DNA from: Algoriphagus sp. CAU 1675
GTDB taxonomy: Bacteria; Bacteroidota; Bacteroidia; Cytophagales; Cyclobacteriaceae
Reading direction: 5' to 3'
NCBI RefSeq assembly: GCF_029222925.1
Contig: NZ_JARHUI010000002.1
Span: 434,001 to 498,000, forward strand
DNA length: 64,000 nucleotides
The stretch's first letter is position 1; every line of letters starts with the position of its first letter. The position numbers were made by a program, and so were the translations under genes. Below are positions 56,410-64,000 of the stretch, one piece after another. A model generated the notes under the pieces. The model saw only the letters and a list, made by a program, of their open reading frames with translations. It was not told where the DNA came from and did no database searches.

Positions 56410-57120
56410 ATGGACTTTAGTACCCAACCTGTATTACAGGTAGAGCACGCAACAATATTCCAGGGAATCAATCCTGTTTTATCCGATGTGAATTTTTCGA
56501 TAGAGCAGCACGAATTTGTTTTTTTAATAGGTAGAACCGGAAGCGGAAAAAGCTCCCTATTGAAAACACTATATGCAGACCTACCACTAAAAAGCGGGAT
56601 GGTTGAAGTAGCCGGATTTGACCTTACCAAAATTAAAAACAGTGAGATCCCTTTTCTAAGAAGAAAATTAGGCATCATCTTTCAGGATTTCCAGCTTTTC
56701 AACGACAGAACAATAGAAGAAAACCTGGACTTTGTCATGAAAGCCACCGGCTGGAAGGACAAAATAAAGATCAAGGAACGTATGGCGGAGGTTTTGGTGC
56801 TAGTAGGATTAGAAAATGCCGCCTCGAAAATGCCGCATCAGCTTTCAGGAGGGGAACAGCAAAGAGTAGTGATTGCCCGGGCTCTTTTGAATGAGCCTTC
56901 GATTTTATTGGCTGACGAACCTACTGGAAACCTAGATCCAGACGTAGCTGATGGAATATTCAAACTCTTTCAGGAAATCAACAAAAAGGGAACTGCCATC
57001 CTCATGGCCACCCACAATCATGAATTACTCAGAAAATACCCCTACCGAGTACTCAAATGTGAAAAGGGCCAATTGCTTGACAGTAAAACCCATGATGTAT
57101 CCTTTGATTCACCCTTTTAA
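56410..57120 (+). CDS. ftsE: Cell division ATP-binding protein FtsE-like
   Basis: FtsE and membrane partner FtsX regulate cell wall hydrolases at division. The 236-residue ATPase has Walker A GRTGSGKS (41-48), [25 protein letters not shown] (145-149), Walker [13 protein letters not shown] (Glu170) and the H-loop ATHNHE. The '[11 protein letters not shown]' segment and '[11 protein letters not shown]' fit the FtsE/LolD group. No ftsX lies beside it; it must be elsewhere if this is FtsE. LolD-like identity is a lesser alternative. Confidence 0.85.
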   Translation: MDFSTQPVLQVEHATIFQGINPVLSDVNFSIEQHEFVFLIGRTGSGKSSLLKTLYADLPLKSGMVEVAGFDLTKIKNSEIPFLRRKLGIIFQDFQLFNDRTIEENLDFVMKATGWKDKIKIKERMAEVLVLVGLENAASKMPHQLSGGEQQRVVIARALLNEPSILLADEPTGNLDPDVADGIFKLFQEINKKGTAILMATHNHELLRKYPYRVLKCEKGQLLDSKTHDVSFDSPF

Positions 57121-57190
57121 CAGTATGGGAATCAAAATGTACCAAACAAGTCTTCAATTTAGCTGTTAAATACATTCACTGTTTTTGCCT

Positions 57191-58576
57191 ATGAAACGAA
57201 CCTCCCCTATCAAGCTCATCCTGTTTCTTGCCTTGCTTGTTTTCAGCTGGAGCTGCCGGGACAAAGAAGACAGCCTACCTGCTGTGGATCCGGGATCCAA
57301 TGCCGCAGTAAACCGTTGGATCTATTCTATTATGGAGGAGGCTTATTTATGGCTTGAAAATCTGGGAACTCCCATTTCCGAAAATTCCACCCCTGAAGAT
57401 TATTTCGAATCCTTACTTTACAGGACTGCTGATCGTTTTTCGGTAATCTATGCAGATTATGAGGAGTTATTGAATTCACTAAGTGGAATCACTCTGGAAG
57501 CAGGGTACGAGTTTATCCTTTATAAGGAGGGGGAAAACAATGTCATTGCTGAAATCAGTTATGTCAAAAAGAACAGTCCCGCCTCCCAAGCAGGATTGAA
57601 ACGTGGAGACATCATTTACACGATCAACGGCACTCAAATGACGGTCGACAATTTCGCAGAAGTGTTGGCCAATATTTCTTCTACTCATAGCATAGAATAT
57701 TTGCGGTACAACGAAACCTCTAAAGCATACGAAGATCAGGGAAGCCTAAGCCTTACTCCTATCCAACTTGCTGAAGATCCCAATTTCCTAGACTCCATTT
57801 ATACTATTGACAACCAAAAAATCGGTTATGTTGTCTATCACTTTTTTGCTCCAGGGCCTGGAGACAACAGTACATTATATGACGATGAAATGGACGCTGT
57901 CTTTGCAAATTTCAAAGCTCAAAACATTGATCATTTGATTGTAGATTTTAGATACAATGGAGGGGGCTATGTTTCTTCCGCGGTGAATCTGGCCAGCCTG
58001 ATCGCTCCAGGAGTGAGCTCTACCAGCGTTTTTTCCAAAACCAAATTCAATAGCTTCCTGATGGGCTATGATGAACTCAAAAATGTTCAGACTACATTCA
58101 AACAAAAAGCCGAAAACCTAGGAAATACCTTGAGTGGGAATAGGGTCTATATCCTGACTTCACGCCGTACAGCCTCTGCTTCTGAACTAATCATCAATGG
58201 ACTCAAACCATATATGGATGTTTTTTTGATCGGAGATGTAACAGTTGGGAAAAATGTCGGGTCAATCCCCTTTCAGGATGAAAAAAATGACCAGAATAAA
58301 TATGGAATTCTTCCTATTGTAACCCAAAGCTTCAACAGTCTTGACCAATCAGATTATTCCAACGGGTTTAATCCAAACATTACAGCCAAAGAGAACTCGG
58401 AACGAATGAGACCCTTGGGTGATGTCAATGAACTACTACTCAGAACTGCAATTGCCGAAATCACCGGCACGGCCCCTTCCGGAAGATTCCAGCAGTTAAA
58501 TCGAAAGGATATTGAAAGCACTCTGGACCATAAAGTTCGATCAGGCAGAATGATAGAACATCTGGATATCAGATAA
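57191..58576 (+). CDS. S41 family peptidase, lipoprotein (second copy)
   Basis: The 461-residue product starts at the ATG at 57191 and has a lipoprotein signal (LILFLALLVFSWSC, Cys22). The arrangement matches the protein at 14196: EEAYLWLENLG, a PDZ domain (VKKNSPASQAGLKRGDIIYTINGTQ), LIVDFRYNGGG, and the catalytic Ser in RTASASELIING with Lys 25 residues later in TVGKN. The PDZ domain is clearer here than in the other copy. Targets unknown. Confidence 0.9.
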   Translation: MKRTSPIKLILFLALLVFSWSCRDKEDSLPAVDPGSNAAVNRWIYSIMEEAYLWLENLGTPISENSTPEDYFESLLYRTADRFSVIYADYEELLNSLSGITLEAGYEFILYKEGENNVIAEISYVKKNSPASQAGLKRGDIIYTINGTQMTVDNFAEVLANISSTHSIEYLRYNETSKAYEDQGSLSLTPIQLAEDPNFLDSIYTIDNQKIGYVVYHFFAPGPGDNSTLYDDEMDAVFANFKAQNIDHLIVDFRYNGGGYVSSAVNLASLIAPGVSSTSVFSKTKFNSFLMGYDELKNVQTTFKQKAENLGNTLSGNRVYILTSRRTASASELIINGLKPYMDVFLIGDVTVGKNVGSIPFQDEKNDQNKYGILPIVTQSFNSLDQSDYSNGFNPNITAKENSERMRPLGDVNELLLRTAIAEITGTAPSGRFQQLNRKDIESTLDHKVRSGRMIEHLDIR

Positions 58577-58584
58577 TTGCACTT

Positions 58585-58612
58585 AAGCCCCAAAAAATTG
58601 GGGCTTATTTTT
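58585..58612 (+). terminator. Terminator after the second S41 gene
   Basis: AAGCCCCAA (58585-58593) pairs with TTGGGGCTT (58598-58606); an A/T-rich tail with T residues follows. Confidence 0.8.
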
Positions 58613-58731
58613 TGTCTCATTTTTATTCAATAATTATTAGGAAAATTTGGCTATATAGTTGAAATTGATTCTGTTTATTTCTTATAAACAACATTTAACC
58701 TAATTATTTTATTTACAATCAACCATTACAA

Positions 58732-59955
58732 ATGCTTATGCAAAATCAACTTTGGAGAAAGCCTGCATTGTATGCTGGCATTATGTTGGGGACTTTGGTT
58801 TTTTCATGCCAACCTCAGGATGAAAACCCAATCACCCCAAATGTAGTAGAGTATGTAAAGTACCAGAACGGAGACATTATTCCGGGCAAGTACATCGTAC
58901 GTTTGAATCCCTCATCGCTCAATTTCAGAAAAACGGCAAACTACGCCACTGATCAGGCAAGCATGAGAAAAATCAGCACTGATCTTTTGGCTAAATACAG
59001 AATCGCAGAGGACAATTTGGGCTTTGTCTATGGAAGCTCCATTGAAGGATTTTCTGTAGGTCTTTCTGAAGAGCAATTCAATCAACTTTCAAAAGATCCT
59101 TCGGTAAAATTCATCGAACCAGATCGAGTGGTGATGCTTGCCCCTCCTCCTGGTAAAGGCCCAGGTGGTGGCGGTGGTTCTACTGGCCAAGAAATCCCAT
59201 ATGGAATCACACGTGTAGGTGGTGGAGCAACTTATACCGGATCCGGGGTTGCCTATATCATTGACTCTGGAATTGATTCCTCTCACCCTGATTTGAATGT
59301 TGATTCCTCTATAGGTTTTAATGCCTTTACAAGTGGTAGAGATTCCGATATACTTACTGATGGAAACGGGCATGGAACTCACGTTTCGGGTACAGTAGCT
59401 GCAATCGACAATTCCATAGGAGTAGTCGGGGTAGCGGCAGGTGCTACAGTTGTACCTGTAAAGGTATTGGATAGCAGAGGTTCAGGCTCCTACTCCGGAG
59501 TTATTGCCGGTGTGGATTTCGTGACTGCGAACGGCTCAAATGGTGATGTTGCCAATATGAGTTTGGGTGGTCCTGCTTCCGCTGCATTGGATGATGCTGT
59601 AGCTGCTATGGGTCAGGCAGGTATAAAAGTTGCCTTGGCTGCCGGAAATGAAAGCACCGATGCCGGTACTAGATCTCCAGCCAGAACAAACGGCACTAAT
59701 ATTTATACAGTTTCTGCAATTGATTCCAATGACAGGTTTGCATCGTTCTCCAACTACGGCAATCCTCCAGTGGATTATGCTGCTCCGGGTGTAGGTATCA
59801 AATCATCTGTTCCAGGAGGTGGGTATGCAACTTACAATGGTACATCTATGGCTGCTCCTCACGTTGCAGGTATCCTATTGACCGGAACCCCTAGAAATGG
59901 AGGCAGTGCAATCAATGATCCTGATGGGAATCCTGACACAATTGCGATTAAATAA
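58732..59955 (+). CDS. S8 family (subtilisin-like) serine peptidase lipoprotein
   Basis: The 407-residue protein has a lipoprotein signal (LYAGIMLGTLVFSCQPQ, Cys26) and an I9-type inhibitory prodomain (about 40-135; PGKYIVRLNPSSL, SSIEGFSVGLSEEQFNQLSKDPSVKFIEPD). A Gly-rich hinge (GKGPGGGGGSTG) leads to the peptidase domain with Asp178 (YIIDSGIDSSHPDL), His214 (NGHGTHVSGTVAA) and Ser372 (NGTSMAAPHVAG). The catalytic triad is intact. It should cleave its own prodomain. A start at the ATG at 58738 is also possible. Confidence 0.93.
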   Translation: MLMQNQLWRKPALYAGIMLGTLVFSCQPQDENPITPNVVEYVKYQNGDIIPGKYIVRLNPSSLNFRKTANYATDQASMRKISTDLLAKYRIAEDNLGFVYGSSIEGFSVGLSEEQFNQLSKDPSVKFIEPDRVVMLAPPPGKGPGGGGGSTGQEIPYGITRVGGGATYTGSGVAYIIDSGIDSSHPDLNVDSSIGFNAFTSGRDSDILTDGNGHGTHVSGTVAAIDNSIGVVGVAAGATVVPVKVLDSRGSGSYSGVIAGVDFVTANGSNGDVANMSLGGPASAALDDAVAAMGQAGIKVALAAGNESTDAGTRSPARTNGTNIYTVSAIDSNDRFASFSNYGNPPVDYAAPGVGIKSSVPGGGYATYNGTSMAAPHVAGILLTGTPRNGGSAINDPDGNPDTIAIK

Positions 59956-59977
59956 ATTCACTGACACCAATACTTTT

Positions 59978-60010
59978 AAAGCGACCTCATCCAAGGGGTC
60001 GCTTTTTTAT
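59978..60010 (+). terminator. Terminator after the S8 peptidase gene
   Basis: AAAGCGACC (59978-59986) pairs with GGTCGCTTT (59997-60005), then T residues. Confidence 0.85.
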
Positions 60011-60071
60011 TACTATTCTTATCCTTAACTTTTAAAACCAACATCTACTGTCGCATCTAAATCCTCTCTTT

Positions 60072-60284
60072 ATGGAAAGATTAGCAAGCTTCTTTTTGAT
60101 TCTGATGATTTATTTTTTGGGCACCCTCGCGATAGTCCAACAAGTCATCCGCCCCAAACGTCTGCTTATTTCAGACCAAGGAGGGAAAAGCAAACATTGG
60201 GTTACCAATTATTTCAAAATCATCTTATTGAGTTTCCTCCTTGCCTTATTGACCACCATACTCGCTTACTACTTATTCATATAA
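60072..60284 (+). CDS. Small membrane protein of unknown function
   Basis: The 70-residue product has two membrane segments, about 5-25 (ASFFLILMIYFLGTLAIVQQV) and about 48-69 (FKIILLSFLLALLTTILAYYLF), joined by a basic loop (RPKRLL...KSKHW). No family is recognised. It stands alone, with a terminator on each side. Confidence 0.62.
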   Translation: MERLASFFLILMIYFLGTLAIVQQVIRPKRLLISDQGGKSKHWVTNYFKIILLSFLLALLTTILAYYLFI

Positions 60285-60290
60285 AAAAAT

Positions 60291-60322
60291 AAAACCAGCT
60301 TAAGTTTAAGCTGGTTTTATTT
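60291..60322. terminator. Bidirectional terminator before the TPR gene
   Basis: AAAACCAGCTTAA (60291-60303) and TTAAGCTGGTTTT (60306-60318) form a perfect 13-bp stem with A and T runs on the two sides. It serves the converging small membrane protein and TPR genes. Confidence 0.88.
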
Positions 60323-60340
60323 TTCATCCGATTGCTCGTA

Positions 60341-61045
60341 TTACATGGTTTTTTTGAGATTCTCTTTTGCCAAATCAAAATTGGGATCTAGCTGAATCGC
60401 TTCTTCAAAAGCTACTTTTGCTTCAGCTTTTGAGCCCTGATCCAAATAAATCATTCCTTTTAGATTCAAGGCGGCTGCTTTCATGCTAACCTCCTGAGTT
60501 TCGGTTTGACTCTTAGGAAAGCCGATTTTTTCATCAGCCTTGGCATTTTTAATAAGCATATTAGCAGAATTTAGAGCCTCAGCATAGCGCTTAAGGGAAT
60601 ATTGCAAGTAACCTGACTTATAAAGGCTAAAATTATCCCCGGTCAATAAATGTAAGCTCTCAAAATGTGGCAAAGCTCTATCCAAAGCACCCAATTGTTC
60701 TAGGGAATAGGCTGCTATCTCCAGAGCTCCTACACTCTTGTCATTCACCTCCAATATATCCATGGCAACCAGAGCAGCTGATGTGGATTGTCCCATTTCG
60801 AAATAAAGGCTTCCCAGGGCTTCCTGGAACCTCATATTCTCTGGATTCCTAACAATCAGGTCATATAATTTGGATTTTGCCATATCCATATCACTGTAGC
60901 GCATCGCCAATTGGTATGCTGCCTGATCCAGTACATTCAGTGCGTTTTTAGTCTTTGGATCCAAGCGTGCAACAGAATCAGCATTCTGAGCCAAAAGTGT
61001 TCCCGAAGTGACAATCAGGAACAACATAACTACTACTCTTTTCAT
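60341..61045 (-). CDS. Secreted tetratricopeptide repeat protein
   Basis: The 234-residue product has a Sec signal peptide (MKRVVVMLFLIVTSGTLLAQ). TPR-like helical repeats follow, with QEALGSLYFEMGQSTSAALVAMDILEVND, LEIAAYSLEQLGALDRALPHFESLH and LNLKGMIYLDQGSKAEAKVAFEEAIQLDP, the last being a classic TPR. It is probably a periplasmic scaffold. It lies 13 bp downstream of cca on the same strand. Confidence 0.83.
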   Translation of the reverse strand: MKRVVVMLFLIVTSGTLLAQNADSVARLDPKTKNALNVLDQAAYQLAMRYSDMDMAKSKLYDLIVRNPENMRFQEALGSLYFEMGQSTSAALVAMDILEVNDKSVGALEIAAYSLEQLGALDRALPHFESLHLLTGDNFSLYKSGYLQYSLKRYAEALNSANMLIKNAKADEKIGFPKSQTETQEVSMKAAALNLKGMIYLDQGSKAEAKVAFEEAIQLDPNFDLAKENLKKTM

Positions 61046-61058
61046 TTTACTTTTTTAT

Positions 61059-62483
61059 TTATGATTTTGTTTTGGTCGAAATCCCCTTTGATTCAGCGAT
61101 CTCTAACATCAGTCTTCGTGCCTCTTCAGGGCTATTATGAATTTTGCCCTCCAATATAGCTTCTTTAATTTCTTCTTTGATTTCTCCGACGATTTTTGAG
61201 GGACTTAGATCAAAAGTTTCCATAATTTCTTCCCCACTGATGGGGGGCTGGAAATTTCTCACCTGGTCTTTTTCCTCAACTTCCTGCAGTTTTTGCTCTA
61301 CTTTGTCAAAGTTTTCAAGATAGCGCTTGACTTTTTTGTTGTTTTTGGATGTAATATCCGCTCTACAGAGCTTCATCAAATCCTCAATATCATCTCCGGC
61401 ATCAAAAAGTAGCCTTCTTAGTGCCGAATCTGTCACTTCGTCTTTTACAAGTGCAATGGGTCTTAAGTGAAGTCTGACCAACTTTTGAACATATTTCATG
61501 CGCTCATCCATAGGAAGCTTCAAGCGCTTGAATATCCCCGGAGTCATCCTAGCCCCCTTATCCTCATGCCCATGGAATGTCCAGCCTGCTTTAGCGTTGA
61601 ATCGCTTGGTAGCGGGTTTAGCAATGTCATGCATAATTGCAGCCCATCTCAACCAAAGACTATCACTAACCTGGCATACATTGTCCAATACTTGCAAAGT
61701 GTGGTAAAAATTATCTTTGTGGGACTTGTCATCCACCGAGTCCACTCCCTGAAGTTCCACCATCTCCGGAAAAAACTCATGAAGCAATTTTCCGGCAAAC
61801 AAGAGTTTAAAACCATAGGACGGTTTATCACAAAGGATGATCTTATTCAGTTCCACAATAATCCGCTCAGCTGAAATAATTTTTAATCTGGAGGCATTCT
61901 TGGTCAATGCAAAAAAAGTATCTGCATCAATGTCAAAATTGAGCTGAGAGGCAAACCGAACAGCACGCATCATCCGGAGCGGGTCATCCGAAAAAGTAAC
62001 TTCCGGGTCGGTTGGGGTTTTTATTAGCTTTCGTTTGATATCCCCAACTCCATCATAAGGATCCAACAAGTCCCCATAATTCTCCTTATTCAAAGAAATC
62101 GCCATTGCATTGATGGTGAAATCCCTTCTTTCCAAATCCTCCTCCAAGGTCCCGTTTTCGACAATGGGTTTTCTAGACTCTAGCCTATAGGATTCTTTCC
62201 TTGCTCCCACAAATTCCAGTTCGGAATCTTCCAATTGCAACATGGCAGTTCCAAAATTCTTGAAAACAGAAAGAGGAACATGGTACTCAAATTGTTTAGC
62301 TACCTCTTCAGCTAAAGCTATTCCGCTACCCACGCAGGTAAAGTCAAGGTCTTTATTGACTCTTCCTAAAATCAGGTCCCTGACATATCCACCCACCACA
62401 TAGGTTTCCAAACCTAAATTCTCTGCAGCCTTTGCGACCTTGGAAAAAATCTCGTTTTGGTCTAAGTGCTCTTTGAAATTCAT
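61059..62483 (-). CDS. cca: CCA-adding tRNA nucleotidyltransferase / poly(A) polymerase family with HD domain
   Basis: The 474-residue class II nucleotidyltransferase has [13 protein letters not shown], the DxD metal pair in [22 protein letters not shown], and the [15 protein letters not shown] helper region. A C-terminal HD domain contains [13 protein letters not shown] and GHEDKGA. It adds or repairs the CCA end of tRNA; the tRNA-Ser in this window does not fully encode CCA, in line with that need. Its ATG overlaps the preceding 156-residue gene by 4 bp. Confidence 0.93.
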   Translation of the reverse strand: MNFKEHLDQNEIFSKVAKAAENLGLETYVVGGYVRDLILGRVNKDLDFTCVGSGIALAEEVAKQFEYHVPLSVFKNFGTAMLQLEDSELEFVGARKESYRLESRKPIVENGTLEEDLERRDFTINAMAISLNKENYGDLLDPYDGVGDIKRKLIKTPTDPEVTFSDDPLRMMRAVRFASQLNFDIDADTFFALTKNASRLKIISAERIIVELNKIILCDKPSYGFKLLFAGKLLHEFFPEMVELQGVDSVDDKSHKDNFYHTLQVLDNVCQVSDSLWLRWAAIMHDIAKPATKRFNAKAGWTFHGHEDKGARMTPGIFKRLKLPMDERMKYVQKLVRLHLRPIALVKDEVTDSALRRLLFDAGDDIEDLMKLCRADITSKNNKKVKRYLENFDKVEQKLQEVEEKDQVRNFQPPISGEEIMETFDLSPSKIVGEIKEEIKEAILEGKIHNSPEEARRLMLEIAESKGISTKTKS

Positions 62484-62950
62484 GCCTTGATAATTTTCAC
62501 GTCTCCATCCGCTCCGAGATACAGTTCTTTTACAGAAGGACTAAAAAGAGGAAATTGTAATTTGGTATGGTTGGGGGTACTGACTCCCGAGTCCAATCGT
62601 ACCAAAACAGGCTGGGAAATCTGGAAAAGAAATTTATTCCAATTTGGTTCACGAATCAGTGAAAACCGAATAAGTCCTTCTTTGGCCAGTTCTTCATTGA
62701 CCAAAGCATTTGCATTGCTTTGGTAGATGGTTGGCTTGCTTGCAAACTCCACAATATCCAAAGAGACCTCGGAAAACTGCTCACAAATAGACCGTATTTG
62801 AAACAGGTCAAATAACAGGTAAATCCAATCCTGCCCCATCTCCTTGTTCCACTTTTCGGGTTTCAGGAAAGTGAGCACCTTCCCATTCCCTTCCTTTAGA
62901 TGGAGAATCCCTTCTTTCTTAAATTCGTTGATATAATTCGCAGATTCCAA
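62480..62950 (-). CDS. Conserved protein of unknown function
   Basis: The 156-residue product contains no obvious signal or membrane segment. It reads [31 protein letters not shown] at the start. Later parts are [46 protein letters not shown] and [11 protein letters not shown]. Some of these recall a YrdC/Sua5-like arrangement, but the similarity is too weak to call. It overlaps cca by 4 bp, so the two are translationally coupled, which hints at a link to tRNA maturation. Confidence 0.68.
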   Translation of the reverse strand: MESANYINEFKKEGILHLKEGNGKVLTFLKPEKWNKEMGQDWIYLLFDLFQIRSICEQFSEVSLDIVEFASKPTIYQSNANALVNEELAKEGLIRFSLIREPNWNKFLFQISQPVLVRLDSGVSTPNHTKLQFPLFSPSVKELYLGADGDVKIIKA

Positions 62951-63015
62951 AATGCTATAATATTTTTCACAAAAATAATCAGAATATTGAGAGCAGTTCT
63001 GCTAATCCGTTGAGC

Positions 63016-63045
63016 AAAAAAAAAGCCTCCTTACCAGGGAGGCTT
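63016..63045 (-). terminator. Terminator after the DUF6249-like gene
   Basis: On the minus strand AAGCCTCC (63045-63038) pairs with GGAGGCTT (63030-63023), followed by a run of T residues. It lies about 20 bp after the stop. Confidence 0.8.
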
Positions 63046-63064
63046 GCAAATAAACTCAAATAGC

Positions 63065-63406
63065 TTAATCTTCTTTTTTGGAAAGGTTTCTGTTGATGAA
63101 AAAGCTTGACGCTAATCCTATCCCTGCAAAAATAAAAATGCTAGAAGGAAAAGCCACATTACTTTCAAGGCCTACTTTCTCCAAAACCCCTCCGATCAAG
63201 ACTCCAGTACCTATCCCGATTGCCAATAAAGCCAGATTGAGCACAACTTCTCCAAAGCTGAATTTTTTTCCAGAATTGAAAAGTTTGGCGTCTGCTCCTT
63301 TTTCAATCAATGCCAGTCTTTCTTTGTTTCGGGTACTCAGGAATACATAGATGATTCCGAAAAAACTTGAAAAAACGATAAGTGTAATTAAAATTTCTCC
63401 TGCCAT
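63065..63406 (-). CDS. DUF6249-like membrane protein
   Basis: The 113-residue product has an N-terminal membrane segment (ILITLIVFSSFFGIIYVFL), then STRNKERLALIEKGADAKLF. Two C-terminal membrane segments follow (GEVVLNLALLAIGIGTGVLIGGVL and SSIFIFAGIGLASSFFI). 'RNKERLALIEKG' is the motif of small Bacteroidota membrane proteins annotated DUF6249. Such genes frequently neighbour ECF sigma factor genes, as here (divergent, 110 bp apart). Function unknown. Confidence 0.75.
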   Translation of the reverse strand: MAGEILITLIVFSSFFGIIYVFLSTRNKERLALIEKGADAKLFNSGKKFSFGEVVLNLALLAIGIGTGVLIGGVLEKVGLESNVAFPSSIFIFAGIGLASSFFINRNLSKKED

Positions 63407-63516
63407 ATTATTTAAGGTTAGTTTTCTTCTTTGATGTCTATCCTCAAAAAAAGGTTACAAAAGAGGAAAAAAAAATTTTTGTAACTTATTTAATTCAATT
63501 TGCATCTAAGATTTAA

Positions 63517-64000
63517 ATGCATTTTCAGGAAGACGATTTTTATATTCAGCAAACTCTATCGGGCGAAATGGGTGCTTTTGGCCAATTGGTTCAAAAACAC
63601 CAAAAGTTCGCCTATACACTTGCCTTGCGAATACTCAAAAACTCAGAGGAAGCCGAAGAAGCTACTCAGGACGCCTTTTTCAAACTATTTCATAGCTTAG
63701 GCAGCTTTGAGGGAAAATCAAAATTCAAAACCTGGCTTTATAAAATCGTTTATCATGAGGCGCTGGGAAGGCTACGAAAGAAAAAAGATTCACATATACA
63801 ACTGGACGATATAACCGAGTTCGAATCTCTGAATACCGATTTTGAAAACGGTATAGAGGCGATGCAAAGCCAGGATAGAACAAAGTTGATCAAATATGCC
63901 CTAGATCAAATGAAATCAACAGAGGCAGCCGTCATAACCTTGTTCTATTTAGAGGAATACAGCATCAAGGAAATAACGGAGATTACAACCCAAACTGAGG
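63517..64000 (+). CDS. ECF-type RNA polymerase sigma factor (3' end outside window)
   Basis: The frame runs from the ATG at 63517 to the window edge (161 codons visible). The protein begins MHFQEDDFYIQQTLSGEMGAF. Region 2 is clear (FGQLVQKHQKFAYTLALRILKNSEEAEEATQDAFFKLFHSLGSFEGKSKFKTWLYKIVYHEALGRLRKKK). The start of region 4 follows (QMKSTEAAVITLFYLEEYSIKEITEITTQ). It is an extracytoplasmic-function sigma factor; an anti-sigma gene would be expected just downstream, outside the window. The divergent DUF6249-like gene may be functionally linked. Confidence 0.88.
   Translation, partial: MHFQEDDFYIQQTLSGEMGAFGQLVQKHQKFAYTLALRILKNSEEAEEATQDAFFKLFHSLGSFEGKSKFKTWLYKIVYHEALGRLRKKKDSHIQLDDITEFESLNTDFENGIEAMQSQDRTKLIKYALDQMKSTEAAVITLFYLEEYSIKEITEITTQTE

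Overview
The window looks like a chromosomal segment of a member of the Bacteroidota, most likely order Cytophagales (an Algoriphagus/Cyclobacteriaceae-like organism). This assignment is inferred from gene content and promoter style, not from a database search. Supporting signs are a gldH-type gliding lipoprotein behind a PSP1/RicT gene, an SusC-free set of lipoprotein peptidases, Bacteroidota-type promoters (TTTG or TTG, about 17-20 nt, then TAnnTTTG), an almost complete absence of Shine-Dalgarno sequences, and a PVC-type heme protein. Nearly all of the window is housekeeping or core-accessory DNA. I see no phage, insertion sequence, CRISPR array or integrated element.

Layout. 1-3.8 kb (+): recQ 3' end, purD, ricT, gldH. 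3.8-8.1 kb (-): pgi, then an MCE/Mla lipid transport operon (mlaE-mlaF-mlaD). 8.7-12.5 kb (+): DUF389 membrane protein, YCII protein, typA. 12.6-15.5 kb: aldo/keto reductase, Dabb-domain protein, S41 lipoprotein peptidase. 15.5-27.2 kb (-): a long amino-acid supercluster, trpL-trpEGDCFBA-aroF-[attenuator]-phhA-hisH-hisA-hisF-hisIE. 27.3-31.1 kb: a small conserved protein, then pyrB, pyrR, a secreted protein and an EVE-domain protein. 31.2-38.5 kb: PolX-like protein, two small proteins, clpC, WbqC-like, YrdC-like, NUDIX. 38.6-41.3 kb (+): mltG, thioesterase, YihY/BrkB, tRNA-Ser(UGA). 41.5-47 kb (-): nagB, small protein, calcineurin-like phosphoesterase, SSS symporter, single-domain response regulator. 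47.3-53.4 kb (+): SNase-like nuclease, penicillin acylase lipoprotein, 1000-residue PVC/HEAT/cytochrome c lipoprotein. 53.4-64 kb: CarD/Tudor-like protein, DoxX-like protein, PhnB-like protein, SRP RNA, transaldolase-like fsa, ftsE, second S41 peptidase, S8 peptidase, TPR protein, cca, DUF6249-like protein, and the start of an ECF sigma factor.

The most interesting part is regulatory. Two ribosome-mediated attenuators can be read directly from the sequence in the minus-strand supercluster. The first is a trpL leader (25 codons, three consecutive Trp codons) with competing hairpins and an intrinsic terminator just before trpE. The second lies between aroF and phhA. It is an unannotated 17-codon leader peptide, MNPTPRTYVHHSYHLLV, that carries Tyr and His codons (Y8, H10, H11, Y13, H14). 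Behind it are a perfect 8-bp antiterminator and a strong terminator, and the operon it precedes makes tyrosine (phhA) and histidine (hisHAFIE). The leader's codon content matches the two products of the downstream operon, which suggests one attenuator sensing two amino acids.
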